A model generated the notes under the pieces. That model worked only from the letters and a program-made list of their open reading frames with translations, was not told the origin of the DNA and searched no databases. 64,000 bases of DNA from Rhodoferax sp. (GTDB taxonomy: Bacteria; Pseudomonadota; Gammaproteobacteria; Burkholderiales; Burkholderiaceae_C), in assembly GCF_030653815.1 (NCBI RefSeq), contig NZ_JAURYQ010000036.1:62001-126000 (forward strand). Reading direction: 5' to 3'. The translations under genes and the position numbers were made by a program. Positions 29,422 through 39,357 of this stretch are shown piece by piece (position 1 is the first letter of the stretch; each line of letters starts with the position of its first letter).

Positions 29422-30801
29422 TCAGACGCGTTTGGCCAGTTCGGCGGCCTTGCCCACGTAGCTGGCCGGGGTCATGGCCAGCAGGCGCTCTTTTTCGGCT
29501 TCGGGCAGGTCCAGGCCGGCAATGAAGCCCTGCATCAGTTCGCGGGTCATGGCCTCGCCCCGGGTGAACTTCTTGAGCTGCTCGTAAGGTTGCGGCAGGC
29601 CAAAGCGGCGCATCACGGTTTGAATCGGTTCCGCCATGACTTCCCAGGAGCTGTCGAGGTCAGCGGCTATGGCCGCTTCATTGATCTCGAGTTTGCCCAG
29701 GCCGGTGGCCAGTGACTGGTAGGCCAGCACGGCGTAGCCCAGTGCCACGCCCATGTTGCGCAGCACCGTGCTGTCGGTCAGGTCGCGTTGCCAACGGCTG
29801 ATGGGCAGCTTGTCGCTCATGTGGCGCAACAGCGCATTGGCCAGGCCCAGATTGCCCTCGGCGTTCTCGAAATCAATCGGATTGACCTTGTGCGGCATGG
29901 TACTGGAGCCCACCTCGCCATCGCGCAATTTTTGTTTGAAGTAGCCCAGGGAGACATATCCCCAGACATCGCGTGACCAGTCAATCAGGATGGTGTTGGC
30001 GCGCGCCACCGCGTCAAACAGCTCGGCCATGTAGTCGTGCGGCTCGATCTGGATGCTGTAGGGCTGAAACGTGAGGCCCAGGCCCAGCGGTTCGGGGCTC
30101 TCAATCACCTTGCGGCTGAAGGCCTCCCAGTCAAAGTCGGGCCAGGCCGACAGGTGGGCGTTGAAGTTGCCCACGGCGCCGTTCATTTTGCCCATCAGTT
30201 TGACGCTGGCAATTTTGTCGCGTGCCGCCACCAGGCGCACCACCACGTTGGCGATTTCCTTGCCCACGGTGGTCGGGCTGGCGGTCTGGCCGTGGGTGCG
30301 GCTGAGCATGGACACTTCGGCAAAGGCATGCGCCATCTCGCGCAGTTTGGCAATGATGTCATCGAGCTTGGGCAGCAGCACTTGCGCGCGGCCGCTTTTC
30401 AGCTGGAGCGCGTGGCTGGTGTTGTTGATGTCCTCGCTGGTGCAGGCAAAGTGCACGAACTCCTGCGCGGCCACCAACTCGGGCCGGCCCTCGAATTTGG
30501 ATTTGATCCAGTATTCAACCGCCTTGACGTCGTGGTTGGTGGTCTTTTCGATGGTCTTGATGGCGGTGCCATCGATTTCCGAGAAGTTTTTCACGAGACC
30601 CAGCAGGTAGGTGCGGGCACCGGGTGACAAAGGCTTGAATTCCTTGAAGCCGCAGTCGCTCAAGGCAATGAACCAGGCCACCTCCACCTGCACCCGTCGG
30701 TGCATGTAGCCCTGTTCGCTCATGGCGGGGCGTAATTTGGCAAGTTTGGCGGCGTAGCGGCCGTCCAGGGGCGAGAGGGCGGAGATGGCAGAAGTAGTCA
30801 T
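29422..30801 (-). CDS. purB: Adenylosuccinate lyase
   Basis: A 459-residue lyase of the fumarase/aspartase superfamily. Signature GSSTMPHKVNPIDFENAEG carries the flexible catalytic loop. Other family blocks are SPLDGRYAAK, TNHDVKAVEYW, FACTSEDINNTSHAL, SRTHGQTASPTTVGKE and GAVGNFNAH. It acts twice in purine synthesis, on SAICAR and on adenylosuccinate. purC, purE and purK are also in this window (56.5-60.1 kb), but purB is separate. The start MTTSAISALSPLDG is the family start; the 18-residue extension overlaps the divergent GST promoter region. Confidence 0.97.
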   Translation of the reverse strand: MTTSAISALSPLDGRYAAKLAKLRPAMSEQGYMHRRVQVEVAWFIALSDCGFKEFKPLSPGARTYLLGLVKNFSEIDGTAIKTIEKTTNHDVKAVEYWIKSKFEGRPELVAAQEFVHFACTSEDINNTSHALQLKSGRAQVLLPKLDDIIAKLREMAHAFAEVSMLSRTHGQTASPTTVGKEIANVVVRLVAARDKIASVKLMGKMNGAVGNFNAHLSAWPDFDWEAFSRKVIESPEPLGLGLTFQPYSIQIEPHDYMAELFDAVARANTILIDWSRDVWGYVSLGYFKQKLRDGEVGSSTMPHKVNPIDFENAEGNLGLANALLRHMSDKLPISRWQRDLTDSTVLRNMGVALGYAVLAYQSLATGLGKLEINEAAIAADLDSSWEVMAEPIQTVMRRFGLPQPYEQLKKFTRGEAMTRELMQGFIAGLDLPEAEKERLLAMTPASYVGKAAELAKRV

Positions 30802-30902
30802 GGGCAGGATTGTAGGAGCATCAAAAGCCGCTCTTGTGCACAGCGACAAACGCATGGCGCTGTATAGAATGCAGCCACAATCACAACGCTTACCACTGTC
30901 AC

Positions 30903-31523
30903 ATGCCCATGAAACTGATCGGATCCAACACCAGCCCCTACGTGCGCAAGGTACGCATCGTCATGGCCGAAAAAAAGCTTGACTACGAGTATGTGCTGGA
31001 AGACGTGTGGTCCGCCAATACCAACATTGCTGTTTCCAGCCCTCTGGGCAAGGTGCCTTGTCTGGTGATGGAAGGGGGCGATGTGATTTATGACTCGCGG
31101 GTCATTGTGGAATACCTCGACACCCTGTCCCCGGTGGGTAAGCTCATTCCGGCGGTGGGCCGCGAGCGTGCCGAGGTCAAGACCTGGGAGGCCCTGGCCG
31201 ACGGTATCCTGGATGCGGCCATTCTGGCGCGGTTGGAGGCCACCTGGGCCGGCCGCCTGGATGGCCAGCGCAGTCAGGCCTGGATCGATCGGCAACTGGC
31301 CAAGGTGGCATGCGCCTTGGTCGCCGCCAGCAAGGATCTGGACGACAAGCCTTATTGCGTGGGCGTTCACATGAGTCTGGCCGACGTGGCGCTCGGTGTG
31401 GCCCTGGGCTATCTGGATTTCCGTTTCCCCCAACTGCCGTGGCGCGAACAGTATCCGAACCTGGTCAAACTGCAGGACAAGCTGATGCTGCGCGCCAGCT
31501 TCCACGACACCCGGCCGATTTAA
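30903..31523 (+). CDS. Glutathione S-transferase family protein
   Basis: A 206-residue cytosolic GST (204 if it starts at ATG 30909, giving MKLIGSNTSPYVRKVRIVM). The N-terminal thioredoxin-like domain has SPYVRKVRI, where the Ser is the likely thiol-activating residue, and the cis-Pro loop GKVPCLVMEGGDVIYDSRVIVEYL. The all-helical C-terminal domain follows (HMSLADVALGVALGYLDFRF). It resembles E. coli YibF. The substrate is unknown. It is divergent from purB; TATAGAAT at about 30860 may be the -10 element. The heptose adenylyltransferase gene starts 6 bp after its stop. Confidence 0.92.
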   Translation: MPMKLIGSNTSPYVRKVRIVMAEKKLDYEYVLEDVWSANTNIAVSSPLGKVPCLVMEGGDVIYDSRVIVEYLDTLSPVGKLIPAVGRERAEVKTWEALADGILDAAILARLEATWAGRLDGQRSQAWIDRQLAKVACALVAASKDLDDKPYCVGVHMSLADVALGVALGYLDFRFPQLPWREQYPNLVKLQDKLMLRASFHDTRPI

Positions 31524-31529
31524 CGCACT

Positions 31530-32030
31530 GTGCCTGACACCCCAAGTCCTGCCGGCCTGACGGCCAGGCTCGTTCATCCGAGCGACCTGGTGGCGCGCGT
31601 CGCCGCCTTGCCGCGCCCGCTGGTCTTTACCAATGGCGTGTTTGACGTCTTGCATCGCGGTCATGTGATGTACCTGGAGCAGGCACGTGCGCTGGGTGCC
31701 AGCCTGTTGGTGGCGCTGAACACCGATGCCTCGGCGCGACGCCTGGGCAAGGGGCCGGACCGGCCGCTCAACAATGAAATGGACCGTGCCTGTGTCATGG
31801 CGGCGCTGGCCAGCAGCAGCCTGGTGACTTGGTTTGACGAGGACACGCCGCTTGAACTGATCAGTCTGGTACGACCCGATGTCCTGGTCAAGGGCGGCGA
31901 CTACGACATGGCCAAACTCCCCGAGTCCGCGCTGGTGCAGAGCTGGGGTGGCCGTGCACTGGCCTTGCCGTTTGTGGCCGGTTATTCGACCACGGCCCTG
32001 GTGCAAAAAATCAGACACCCGTCTTCGTAG
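31530..32030 (+). CDS. rfaE2: D-glycero-beta-D-manno-heptose 1-phosphate adenylyltransferase
   Basis: A 166-residue stand-alone adenylyltransferase matching the C-terminal half of HldE. The nucleotidyltransferase motif is VFTNGVFDVLHRGHVMYL (HxGH), with RPDVLVKGGDYD and SAR-type residues later. It makes ADP-heptose for the LPS inner core. The kinase partner (rfaE1/hldA) is not in the window, which is normal where the two domains are split. The start is GTG. The spacing of 6 bp to the upstream GST gene indicates one operon. Confidence 0.95.
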   Translation: MPDTPSPAGLTARLVHPSDLVARVAALPRPLVFTNGVFDVLHRGHVMYLEQARALGASLLVALNTDASARRLGKGPDRPLNNEMDRACVMAALASSSLVTWFDEDTPLELISLVRPDVLVKGGDYDMAKLPESALVQSWGGRALALPFVAGYSTTALVQKIRHPSS

Positions 32031-32074
32031 CGCGGATGCAATCCGGGGGGGCGTAGGTGCGAGAGCGGCCGGGA

Positions 32075-32542
32075 TCAACCGCCCGGAATATCGGTTCGGA
32101 ATTGGTCGTGGCAGCTTTTGCAGCTTTTTTGCACAGCCTCAACGCTGGCGCGAATGGCAGGCAGGTCAGCACTGCCGGCACGCTGCACCAGGGTGTCGAT
32201 CGCTGCCAGGTAGGTGTCCTGCGCCTTTTTGAATTCACCGGCCTGGCTCCAGACCTCGGGCTTGGCACGGGTCGGCGGGTAATTGCCATCGGCCCTGAAA
32301 TAAACCCAGGGCTGGCTTGAGAGTTCCTGCAGCGCCACGGCGCTGGCCAGAAAGTCGGCCTTGACATAGTCCTGCCGCTCGCGCGCCACCAGGCCCATGG
32401 GCTCAAGGGTCTTGGTAAATTGCTTGAACAGGGCCTGGCGCTTGCTGACCAGTTGTTCCGGGTGAGTGTCTTTGACGCGCTCACTGCAGGCGCTCAACAG
32501 AATGGCGCTGGCGAGGAGCGGGAGCACGATAAATTTATGCAT
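32075..32542 (-). CDS. Cytochrome c'-like lipoprotein
   Basis: A 155-residue exported heme protein. The signal peptide ends in a lipobox-like ILLSACS (Cys19), so it is probably lipid-anchored in the periplasm. Helical segments similar to cytochrome c' follow (KRQALFKQFTKTLEPMGLV; DFLASAVALQEL), and the heme motif CKSCH sits near the C-terminus (141-145), as in the family. Cytochromes c' bind NO or serve electron transfer; no partner is evident. It lies 15 bp downstream of glnE on the same strand and converges on rfaE2. Confidence 0.9.
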   Translation of the reverse strand: MHKFIVLPLLASAILLSACSERVKDTHPEQLVSKRQALFKQFTKTLEPMGLVARERQDYVKADFLASAVALQELSSQPWVYFRADGNYPPTRAKPEVWSQAGEFKKAQDTYLAAIDTLVQRAGSADLPAIRASVEAVQKSCKSCHDQFRTDIPGG

Positions 32543-32557
32543 GGTGTCGGGTTGCGA

Positions 32558-35266
32558 TCAAGGGTGTGAGGGGGAGGGCGCAAAGACCTGGTGCCAGAGG
32601 GCCAAAATGGCGTCCTGCTCGGCTTGCATGGTGTGCGCGGCCAGTTGGGTGCTGGTTTCGTCGAGGCGCGCCTTGTGCTGCACCTGGCGCATGGCGCGGT
32701 AGGCGGTGGCGGCGTTGTGACCCAGGCCGGCAGGCAGCAAGCCCAGCGCTTCGGCGCGTTCCAGCAAGGCAATATTGCCCGCGTTGGCCATCAGTTCCGG
32801 GTGCGCGCCCGATTGCGACAGCACCAGGAACTGCATGACAAATTCGGCGTCAATCATGCCGCCGGCGCTGAACTTGATGTCGAATTTGTCGGCCTTGACC
32901 GGGTGTGCGCTGGCCATGCGGTCGCGCATGGCGGCAATTTCGCCACGCAAGCTGTTCGCATCGCGTGGCGCGCTGATCACCGCCTTGCGCACCGCATCAA
33001 AGCGTTCGTGCAGCGCCACATCGCCGAGCACACAGCGCGCCCGCGTCATGGCCTGGTGTTCCCAGGTCCAGGCGGTGTTGGAGCCGCGTTGCTGCTGGTA
33101 GTTGGCATAGGCGGCAAAGCTGGTGATCAGCAGGCCGGCGTTGCCGTTGGGGCGCAGCGCCGTGTCAATTTCGTACAGGTCGCCTTCGCCGGTCTTGACG
33201 GTCAACCAGTTGATGAGTTTGCGCACCAGCGCGGCATAAATTTCCGGGGCGTTTTCGTCGTCGTCGTCAAAGACAAACACGATGTCCAGGTCGCTGCCGT
33301 AACCCAGTTCCTTGCCGCCCAGTTTGCCGTAGGCAATGATGCCGAACCGGGGCTGCGCGCGGTGCGCCTTTTTCAGGTGGCTCCAGCACCAGCGGGTGGT
33401 GGTGCGCAGGATGGCATCGGCCAGCGCGCTCAGGTCGTCGGCCACCTGCTCCACCGTGAGCTTGCCTTCGATGTCGCGCGCCAGCGTGCGAAAGACCTCG
33501 GCGTGGTGGGCGCGGCGCAGCAGGTTGAGCAGGGTTTCTTCGTCGTCCTCGCCGGTGCCGGCCAGTGACGAGCGGCGGTGCTCCAGCTCGGTCTCGAACT
33601 CCTGGGTGTTAAAGCGCTCCTCCATCATGGCGGGGCTGGCCAGCTCATCGATGACGCCAGGGTGGCGCAGCAAATAGCGCGCCGGCCAGCGCGCCGCCCC
33701 CAACAAGCGCAGCAAGCGTTCGTGCACCTGTGGGCGCTCCAGCAGCAAGGCCAGGTAACTTTCACGGCGCAGCAGCGGCTCCATCCAGTCCACCAGGCGC
33801 ACTGCTGCCTCTTCGGTGACGCGGTCTTCGCGCACCCATTGCGCAGTGCGCCCCAGCAGTCGCTGCAGGCGTTCGCGGGCTTCGTCGCGCAAGGCCAGCA
33901 CACGCGGGTGCTGACACCATGATTCAAGCCGCTGACGGAGGGCTTCGCCCAACTGCGGCAACAGGTCGTCAATCGACTGGTTGTTGGCCTTGCCGTTGTT
34001 GCAGCCCTTGCATTCGGGCTCCGGGCCGCCCAGCAGTTTGTCGAATTCCTGCGCCACCAGCTCGCGGTGGGTGTCCAGCTGGCTCAACAGCGCCTGCGAG
34101 CTGGCAAACCCCATGGTCGCGGCGATCCAGTTCAGGTCGTGGTCTTGCGTCGGTAGCACATGGGTTTGCTGGTCGTCGAGGTATTGGATGCGGTGTTCGA
34201 TCTGGCGCAAAAAGATGTAGGCCTGGGCCAGCGCCTGGGCGGTCTGCTCTGACATCAAATTGGCGCGCACCAGGCGCACCAGCGCGCTCAGGGTCGGGCG
34301 GGTGCGCAGCTCGGGGAAATGGCCGGCGCGCACCACCTGCAGCAGTTGCACGGTGAACTCGATCTCGCGGATGCCGCCGCGCGAGAGCTTGACGTCATTG
34401 GCGCGCTCGGGGTGGCCGGCGCTGCGTTTGGCCGCGTGCTCGCGAATTTGCCGGTGCAACACGCGCAAAGCGTCAAACACGCTGTAGTCCAGGTAACGCC
34501 GAAAGACAAAGGGCATCACCACCTTGCGCAGCGCCTGGGTGGCGCCGCTGGTGACGCTCTCGAACGGCGCCACGACCCGGCTCTTGAGCCAGGCAAAACG
34601 CTCCCACTCGCGACCCTGCACATGCAGGTACTCCTCGAGGGCATCAAGCGACACCGCCGCCGGACCCGAGTTGCCATTGGGGCGCAGCGCCAGGTCGACA
34701 CGGAACACAAAGCCGTGTTCGGTGGTGTCGCCCACCAGCGCATACACCGCGCGCACCACCTTGCCAAAATACTCGTGGTTGGTGATGTGGTTGCGCCCCT
34801 GTTCGTTGCCTGCGGTTTCGCCATCTTCGTCATAGACGTAAATCAGGTCGATGTCACTGGACACGTTGAGCTCACGGGCGCCGAGCTTGCCCATGCCCAC
34901 CACCCAGACCTGGGCGCGCTCACCCGTCGGTGTGAGCGGGGCACCGTGGCTGACGTCGAGCGCCGCCTGCGCTTGCGTCAGGGCGCGGTTGAGCGCAAAT
35001 TCGGCCAGGTCGGTCATCGCCTGCGTCACTTGGGCCAGCGGAAGTTGTTGCTCGCAGTCCAGGCACAGCAGGCGCTCGATCATCAGTTGGCGCGTGATGC
35101 GCAGCGCACTGGCCAGGCTGTGGCCCTGGGCCTGGAGCGCCTCAAAGGTGGCCAGCAGTTGCGCCGGGTCGGGTACGCCGGGGGCAAGTAGCGGCAATTC
35201 GGCCTCATAGCGGCGGCGGACGCGCTGGGCAAAGCGGGAGTGGGTGGCCAGGGAGGGTCGGGTCAT
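32558..35266 (-). CDS. glnE: Bifunctional glutamine synthetase adenylyltransferase/deadenylylase
   Basis: The 902-residue GlnE has two nucleotidyltransferase domains. The N-terminal deadenylylase has GMGKLGARELNVSSDIDLIY; the C-terminal adenylylase has AYGKLGGKELGYGSDLDIVF and VFDDDDE. Each has a helical PII-response-like domain after it, and the C-terminal KFDIKFSAGGMIDAEFVMQF block is present. It turns glutamine synthetase activity up or down by (de)adenylylating it in response to PII. Its length is slightly under the ~946 of E. coli because of a shorter N-terminus. It is divergent from the yhdP-like gene with a 32-bp gap. Confidence 0.97.
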   Translation of the reverse strand: MTRPSLATHSRFAQRVRRRYEAELPLLAPGVPDPAQLLATFEALQAQGHSLASALRITRQLMIERLLCLDCEQQLPLAQVTQAMTDLAEFALNRALTQAQAALDVSHGAPLTPTGERAQVWVVGMGKLGARELNVSSDIDLIYVYDEDGETAGNEQGRNHITNHEYFGKVVRAVYALVGDTTEHGFVFRVDLALRPNGNSGPAAVSLDALEEYLHVQGREWERFAWLKSRVVAPFESVTSGATQALRKVVMPFVFRRYLDYSVFDALRVLHRQIREHAAKRSAGHPERANDVKLSRGGIREIEFTVQLLQVVRAGHFPELRTRPTLSALVRLVRANLMSEQTAQALAQAYIFLRQIEHRIQYLDDQQTHVLPTQDHDLNWIAATMGFASSQALLSQLDTHRELVAQEFDKLLGGPEPECKGCNNGKANNQSIDDLLPQLGEALRQRLESWCQHPRVLALRDEARERLQRLLGRTAQWVREDRVTEEAAVRLVDWMEPLLRRESYLALLLERPQVHERLLRLLGAARWPARYLLRHPGVIDELASPAMMEERFNTQEFETELEHRRSSLAGTGEDDEETLLNLLRRAHHAEVFRTLARDIEGKLTVEQVADDLSALADAILRTTTRWCWSHLKKAHRAQPRFGIIAYGKLGGKELGYGSDLDIVFVFDDDDENAPEIYAALVRKLINWLTVKTGEGDLYEIDTALRPNGNAGLLITSFAAYANYQQQRGSNTAWTWEHQAMTRARCVLGDVALHERFDAVRKAVISAPRDANSLRGEIAAMRDRMASAHPVKADKFDIKFSAGGMIDAEFVMQFLVLSQSGAHPELMANAGNIALLERAEALGLLPAGLGHNAATAYRAMRQVQHKARLDETSTQLAAHTMQAEQDAILALWHQVFAPSPSHP

Positions 35267-35298
35267 AATTCTGGTTGAGCAACTTTTAACGAATCAAT

Positions 35299-38200
35299 GT
35301 GTCGCCCCTTCCCTCCAAACTACTGAGAACCTGGTCGAGCCTGACGCGCTGGCTATTGGCTGCAGTGGTTTCTGCCTGGCTGCTGCTGGGTCTGACATGG
35401 GGGGCGCTGCACTGGGTGATTGTGCCGCGAATCGACGAATTTCGCCCGCAGCTGGAGGCCTGGGCCACCCAGTCCCTGGGGGTAAGGGTGCGCGTGGGCG
35501 CCGTTGCAGCCCAGTCCAAGGGCATGGTGCCGTCGTTTGAGCTGAAAGATGTGACCCTGCTCGACGCCCAGGACCGGGTGGCGCTGCGGCTGCCGCAGGT
35601 GCTGATTGCGCTGTCGCCGCGTTCGCTCTGGCGCTTTGGCTTTGAGCAAATTTACATTGATCGGCCGGTGCTCGACGTTCGGCGTGACGTGAACGGAAAA
35701 ATCACCATGGCCGGGCTGGATTTTGCCAACGGTCGTGATGGTGACACGGCTGCCCTGGACTGGTTTTTTTCGCAGTTCGAGTTTGCCATTCACGAGGGCA
35801 CCTTGCGCTGGACAGATGAGCTGCGCAACGCCGAGCCGGTGCAGCTGACCCAGGTGGCCGTGGTGGTGCGCAACCGTGGCCGGCACCACGATGTGCGCCT
35901 GGACGCCACACCGCCTGACTCCCTGGGCAGCCGTTTCAGCGTGCGCGGCCGGTTTTTGCAGCCCCTGCTGTCGCGTCAGAACGGCCGCTGGCAGGACTGG
36001 GAGGGCCAGCTCTATGCCGAATTTGAGCGCGCTGACCTGGCTGAATTACGCCATTACATGCCCTTGGGCGTGGACTTGACCCAGGGCCGCGGCGCCTTGC
36101 GGACCTGGCTGGAAGTAGACCGGGGGCGCGTGTCCCAGGTCGCGGCCGACGTGGCGTTGGCCGAGGTTCGGGTTGTTCTGGGTGCAGACCTTCAGGCCCT
36201 GGCGGTGCAGCGGGTGCTGGGTCGTCTGGGCGGGCAGCGGCTGCCTTTTGGCTTCGAGTTTTTCACCCAGGGCTTGCGTTTTGACACCCAGGATGACTTG
36301 CGTTGGCTCGGTGGTGACGTCTTTTTGAGGCTGGAGCAGGCGCACAAAGGACAAGTCGAGCGCGGTGAGTTCCAGGCCGAGCAACTGGACCTGGCCGCGT
36401 TGGCCCAAATTGCCAGCCGGCTGCCGCTGGATGCCAGCCTGCGTGAGCGGCTGCAGGTGTTCGCCCCCAAGGGTCGGGTCGACAAGCTGCAAGCCAGTTG
36501 GCAAGGGCCTTTGAGCGCGCCACAGGCCTATGCCGCCCACGGCCGGGTCAGCCAATTGGAAATTGCCGCAGTGGCTGCCGCGCCGGGCGTCAAGGGGCTC
36601 GATGTGGATTTCGACTTTGACCAGCAGGCCGGTCAGGCCCGCCTCGCCGTGGTGAACGGCAGTGTCGATTTGCCGGGTATTTTTCAGGAGCCGATCATTC
36701 CGGTGACTTCCCTGGCTGCCAACGCCCGTTGGCAACGCCGGGGTGAGCACATGGCGCTTCAATTGGACAAGCTCAAGTTTGCCAATGCCGATGCCGAGGG
36801 TGAGGCCCAGATCACATGGGAAACTTCCGACCCGGCCAAGTCGCCGTCACGCGCGCTGTACCCGGGTGTGCTCGATTTGCAGGCCAACCTGAGCCGGGCT
36901 GACGGCAAGCGCGTCTACCGTTACCTGCCGCTGGTGATCGACCAGGCAGCGCGCGACTACGTGCGCGATGCGGTGCTGGAGGGGCAGGCCAGCGCGGTGC
37001 GCTTCCAGGTCAAGGGTGAGATTGACCAGCTGCCTTTGATTGACCCGAAAAAAGGCGCCTTCAGAATCAGCGCGCAAGTCACGGGTGCCAAGCTGGCGTA
37101 TGTGCCGCCCAGCCTGCAGGACGCGACCGATTTGCCCTGGCCGGTGTTGACGGACCTGAGTGGCGAGCTGGTCATTGACCGCATGCAATTGCAGGTCAAC
37201 AAGGCGAGCGCCACCTTGGGGCAAGGCACGGCCTTGCAGGTGACCCAGGTGGATGCCCGCATTGACGATTTGGACCATTCGATGGTCCAGGTCAACGCCG
37301 ACATCAAGGGTCCGTTGCCCGAGATGATGCGCCTGGTCAATGCCTCGCCGCTGCGTGCCATGACCGACCAGGCGCTGGCCGCCAGCGTGGTCAGCGGTAG
37401 CGCGGCTTACCAGCTCAAGTTGCTGCTGCCGATTTCCGACATTGACCAGTCCAGCGTGCGCGGCAGCGTGACCCTGGCCGGTAACGATGTCCAGATCACG
37501 CCCGACAGCCCCAAGCTGACGCGCGCGCGCGGCCGGGTCAACTTCACCGAGGCTGGCGTGTCCCTGAGCGGCGTGCAGGCACAGATGCTGGGCGGCGAGG
37601 TGCGCCTGGAGGGCGGCTTGCTGCTGGTGCCGGAGTCGCCCGCTTGGCGGGGCGCACCGACGCTGATCCGGGCCACTGGCGTTGCATCGGCTGAGGGATT
37701 GCGCCAGGCCACGGAACTTGGCTTCGTGGCGCGACTGGCGCGGCACGCCACAGGGACGGCGGCCTACACCGCGAGTCTGGGCTTGCGCAAAGGGGTGCCT
37801 GAGTTGCTGGTCAATAGCACTTTGAAGGGTGTCGCTTTGAGTTTGCCCGAACCGCTGGGCAAAAGCGCCGACGAGGTGCTGCCCTTGCGGCTGCAAACGG
37901 CCTTGCTGACAGACCGTGCGCCACTGCTGCAAGATCGGCTGAGCTTGTCGGTGGCCAATCAACTGCAGCTGGTGTACGAGCGTGACGTGTCGCAGGCAGA
38001 GCCGCGCGTGCTGCGTGGCGCCCTGGAGGTCGGCTTGGATGCACAGGAATCGGCACCGCTGCCGACAGCGGGGGTGGCTGCCAATATCAGGCTGAAAAGT
38101 TTGAGCGTGGACGCCTGGCAAGAGGTACTGACGCAGGCCACGGGTGCTGGCGCCGGCGCCACGCCCGCGGAAGTTGGTCCGCTGGCCTCCTCGTATTTGC

Positions 38201-39357
38201 CGGACCAGTTGGCTGTGCGCTCGGACTTGTTGACGTTTGGCGGCCGACATTTCAACCAGGTGGTGATTGGTGGTAGCCGCGAGGGCGGGGTGTGGCGGGC
38301 CAATCTGGCTGCCAGTGAACTCAATGGCTATCTGGAATACCGCCCGCCCAATGCCTTGCAGACCGGGGGTGCTGAAGGGCGGGTTTTTGCCCGGCTGGCG
38401 CGCCTGACCATTGCCCCCAGCGTGGCCAGCGACGTCGAGGCGTTGCTGGAGGCGCAGCCGGCCAGCATTCCGGCGCTCGATATTGTGGTCGATGATTTCG
38501 AGCTGCGCGGCAAGCACCTGGGCCGGCTGGAGGTGCAGGCGGTGAACCGCAGGACGCCCAGCACGGCGCGCGAGGCCGGGGTGCGCGAGTGGCGCCTGAA
38601 TCAATTCAACCTGTCGGCGCCTGAGGCCAGTTTTGTCGCCAGCGGCAATTGGGTCGCGCTGACTGCACCGGCTGCCGCCGCAGGCAGGTCTTCAGGGTCC
38701 CGGCGTACGGCCATGAACTTCAAGCTGGATGTGGCTGACAGTGGCGCCTTGCTGAGCCGCTTTGGCATGAAGGACGTGGTGCGCGGCGGGCGTGGCAAGC
38801 TTGAAGGCCAGGTGGCCTGGATGGGCTCGCCCCTGAGCCTGGATTACCCGTCCATGAGCGGCGCCTTCACGGTCAATGTCGAGTCGGGTCAGTTCCTCAA
38901 GGCCGACCCGGGTATTGCCAAGCTGCTCGGGGTGCTGAGTCTGCAGGCCTTGCCGCGGCGCCTGACACTGGATTTCAGGGATGTCTTCAGCGAGGGCTTC
39001 GCTTTTGATTTTTTGCGCGGCGACGTCAAGATTGACCAGGGCATGGCCTTCACCAACAACCTGCAAATGAAGGGCGTCAACGCGGCCGTGCTGATGGAAG
39101 GCAGCGCTGACATTGCCCGCGAGACCCAGGACATCAAGGCGGTGGTGATCCCTGAAATCAACGCGGGCACCGCGGCCTTGCTGGCCACGGTGATCAATCC
39201 GGCGGTGGGCCTGGGCACCTTTTTGGCCCAGATGTTTTTGCGCCGACCGCTGATCGAGTCGGCCACCCAGGAGTTTCATATTGACGGCTCCTGGGCCGAC
39301 CCTCAGATTACCAAGGTGTCGCGCACGCGCGCGGCCGTTACGGAGAAAAAACCATGA
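35299..39357 (+). CDS. yhdP: YhdP/AsmA-like membrane-anchored protein (TIGR02099 family)
   Basis: At 1352 residues this is the size of YhdP-type proteins. An N-terminal transmembrane anchor (WLLAAVVSAWLLLGLTWGAL, about 18-38) precedes a very long beta-rich periplasmic region with DUF3971 and AsmA_2-like character (GKITMAGLDFANG; ILLQ-type repeats; final block ADPGIAKLLGVLSLQALPRR, then LTLDFRDVFSEGF). YhdP, TamB and YdbH are bridge-like lipid-transport proteins that move phospholipid to the outer membrane. The start is GTG at 35299; the overlapping ATG at 35297 is out of frame. The stop overlaps the nitrilase start by 4 bp. Confidence 0.95.
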   Translation: MSPLPSKLLRTWSSLTRWLLAAVVSAWLLLGLTWGALHWVIVPRIDEFRPQLEAWATQSLGVRVRVGAVAAQSKGMVPSFELKDVTLLDAQDRVALRLPQVLIALSPRSLWRFGFEQIYIDRPVLDVRRDVNGKITMAGLDFANGRDGDTAALDWFFSQFEFAIHEGTLRWTDELRNAEPVQLTQVAVVVRNRGRHHDVRLDATPPDSLGSRFSVRGRFLQPLLSRQNGRWQDWEGQLYAEFERADLAELRHYMPLGVDLTQGRGALRTWLEVDRGRVSQVAADVALAEVRVVLGADLQALAVQRVLGRLGGQRLPFGFEFFTQGLRFDTQDDLRWLGGDVFLRLEQAHKGQVERGEFQAEQLDLAALAQIASRLPLDASLRERLQVFAPKGRVDKLQASWQGPLSAPQAYAAHGRVSQLEIAAVAAAPGVKGLDVDFDFDQQAGQARLAVVNGSVDLPGIFQEPIIPVTSLAANARWQRRGEHMALQLDKLKFANADAEGEAQITWETSDPAKSPSRALYPGVLDLQANLSRADGKRVYRYLPLVIDQAARDYVRDAVLEGQASAVRFQVKGEIDQLPLIDPKKGAFRISAQVTGAKLAYVPPSLQDATDLPWPVLTDLSGELVIDRMQLQVNKASATLGQGTALQVTQVDARIDDLDHSMVQVNADIKGPLPEMMRLVNASPLRAMTDQALAASVVSGSAAYQLKLLLPISDIDQSSVRGSVTLAGNDVQITPDSPKLTRARGRVNFTEAGVSLSGVQAQMLGGEVRLEGGLLLVPESPAWRGAPTLIRATGVASAEGLRQATELGFVARLARHATGTAAYTASLGLRKGVPELLVNSTLKGVALSLPEPLGKSADEVLPLRLQTALLTDRAPLLQDRLSLSVANQLQLVYERDVSQAEPRVLRGALEVGLDAQESAPLPTAGVAANIRLKSLSVDAWQEVLTQATGAGAGATPAEVGPLASSYLPDQLAVRSDLLTFGGRHFNQVVIGGSREGGVWRANLAASELNGYLEYRPPNALQTGGAEGRVFARLARLTIAPSVASDVEALLEAQPASIPALDIVVDDFELRGKHLGRLEVQAVNRRTPSTAREAGVREWRLNQFNLSAPEASFVASGNWVALTAPAAAAGRSSGSRRTAMNFKLDVADSGALLSRFGMKDVVRGGRGKLEGQVAWMGSPLSLDYPSMSGAFTVNVESGQFLKADPGIAKLLGVLSLQALPRRLTLDFRDVFSEGFAFDFLRGDVKIDQGMAFTNNLQMKGVNAAVLMEGSADIARETQDIKAVVIPEINAGTAALLATVINPAVGLGTFLAQMFLRRPLIESATQEFHIDGSWADPQITKVSRTRAAVTEKKP

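Noticed and set aside
35297..35326. ATG at 35297 as the yhdP start
   Set aside because: It is out of frame with the YhdP protein and reaches a stop after nine codons; the GTG at 35299 is in frame.
36847..38604. 585-codon open frame antisense to yhdP
   Set aside because: It lies wholly opposite a clear YhdP coding sequence; its His/Gln/Arg-rich product is typical of GC-rich antisense shadow frames. The same holds for long antisense frames over secD (43507-44898), pyk (53790-55250) and purE/purK (58575-59588).
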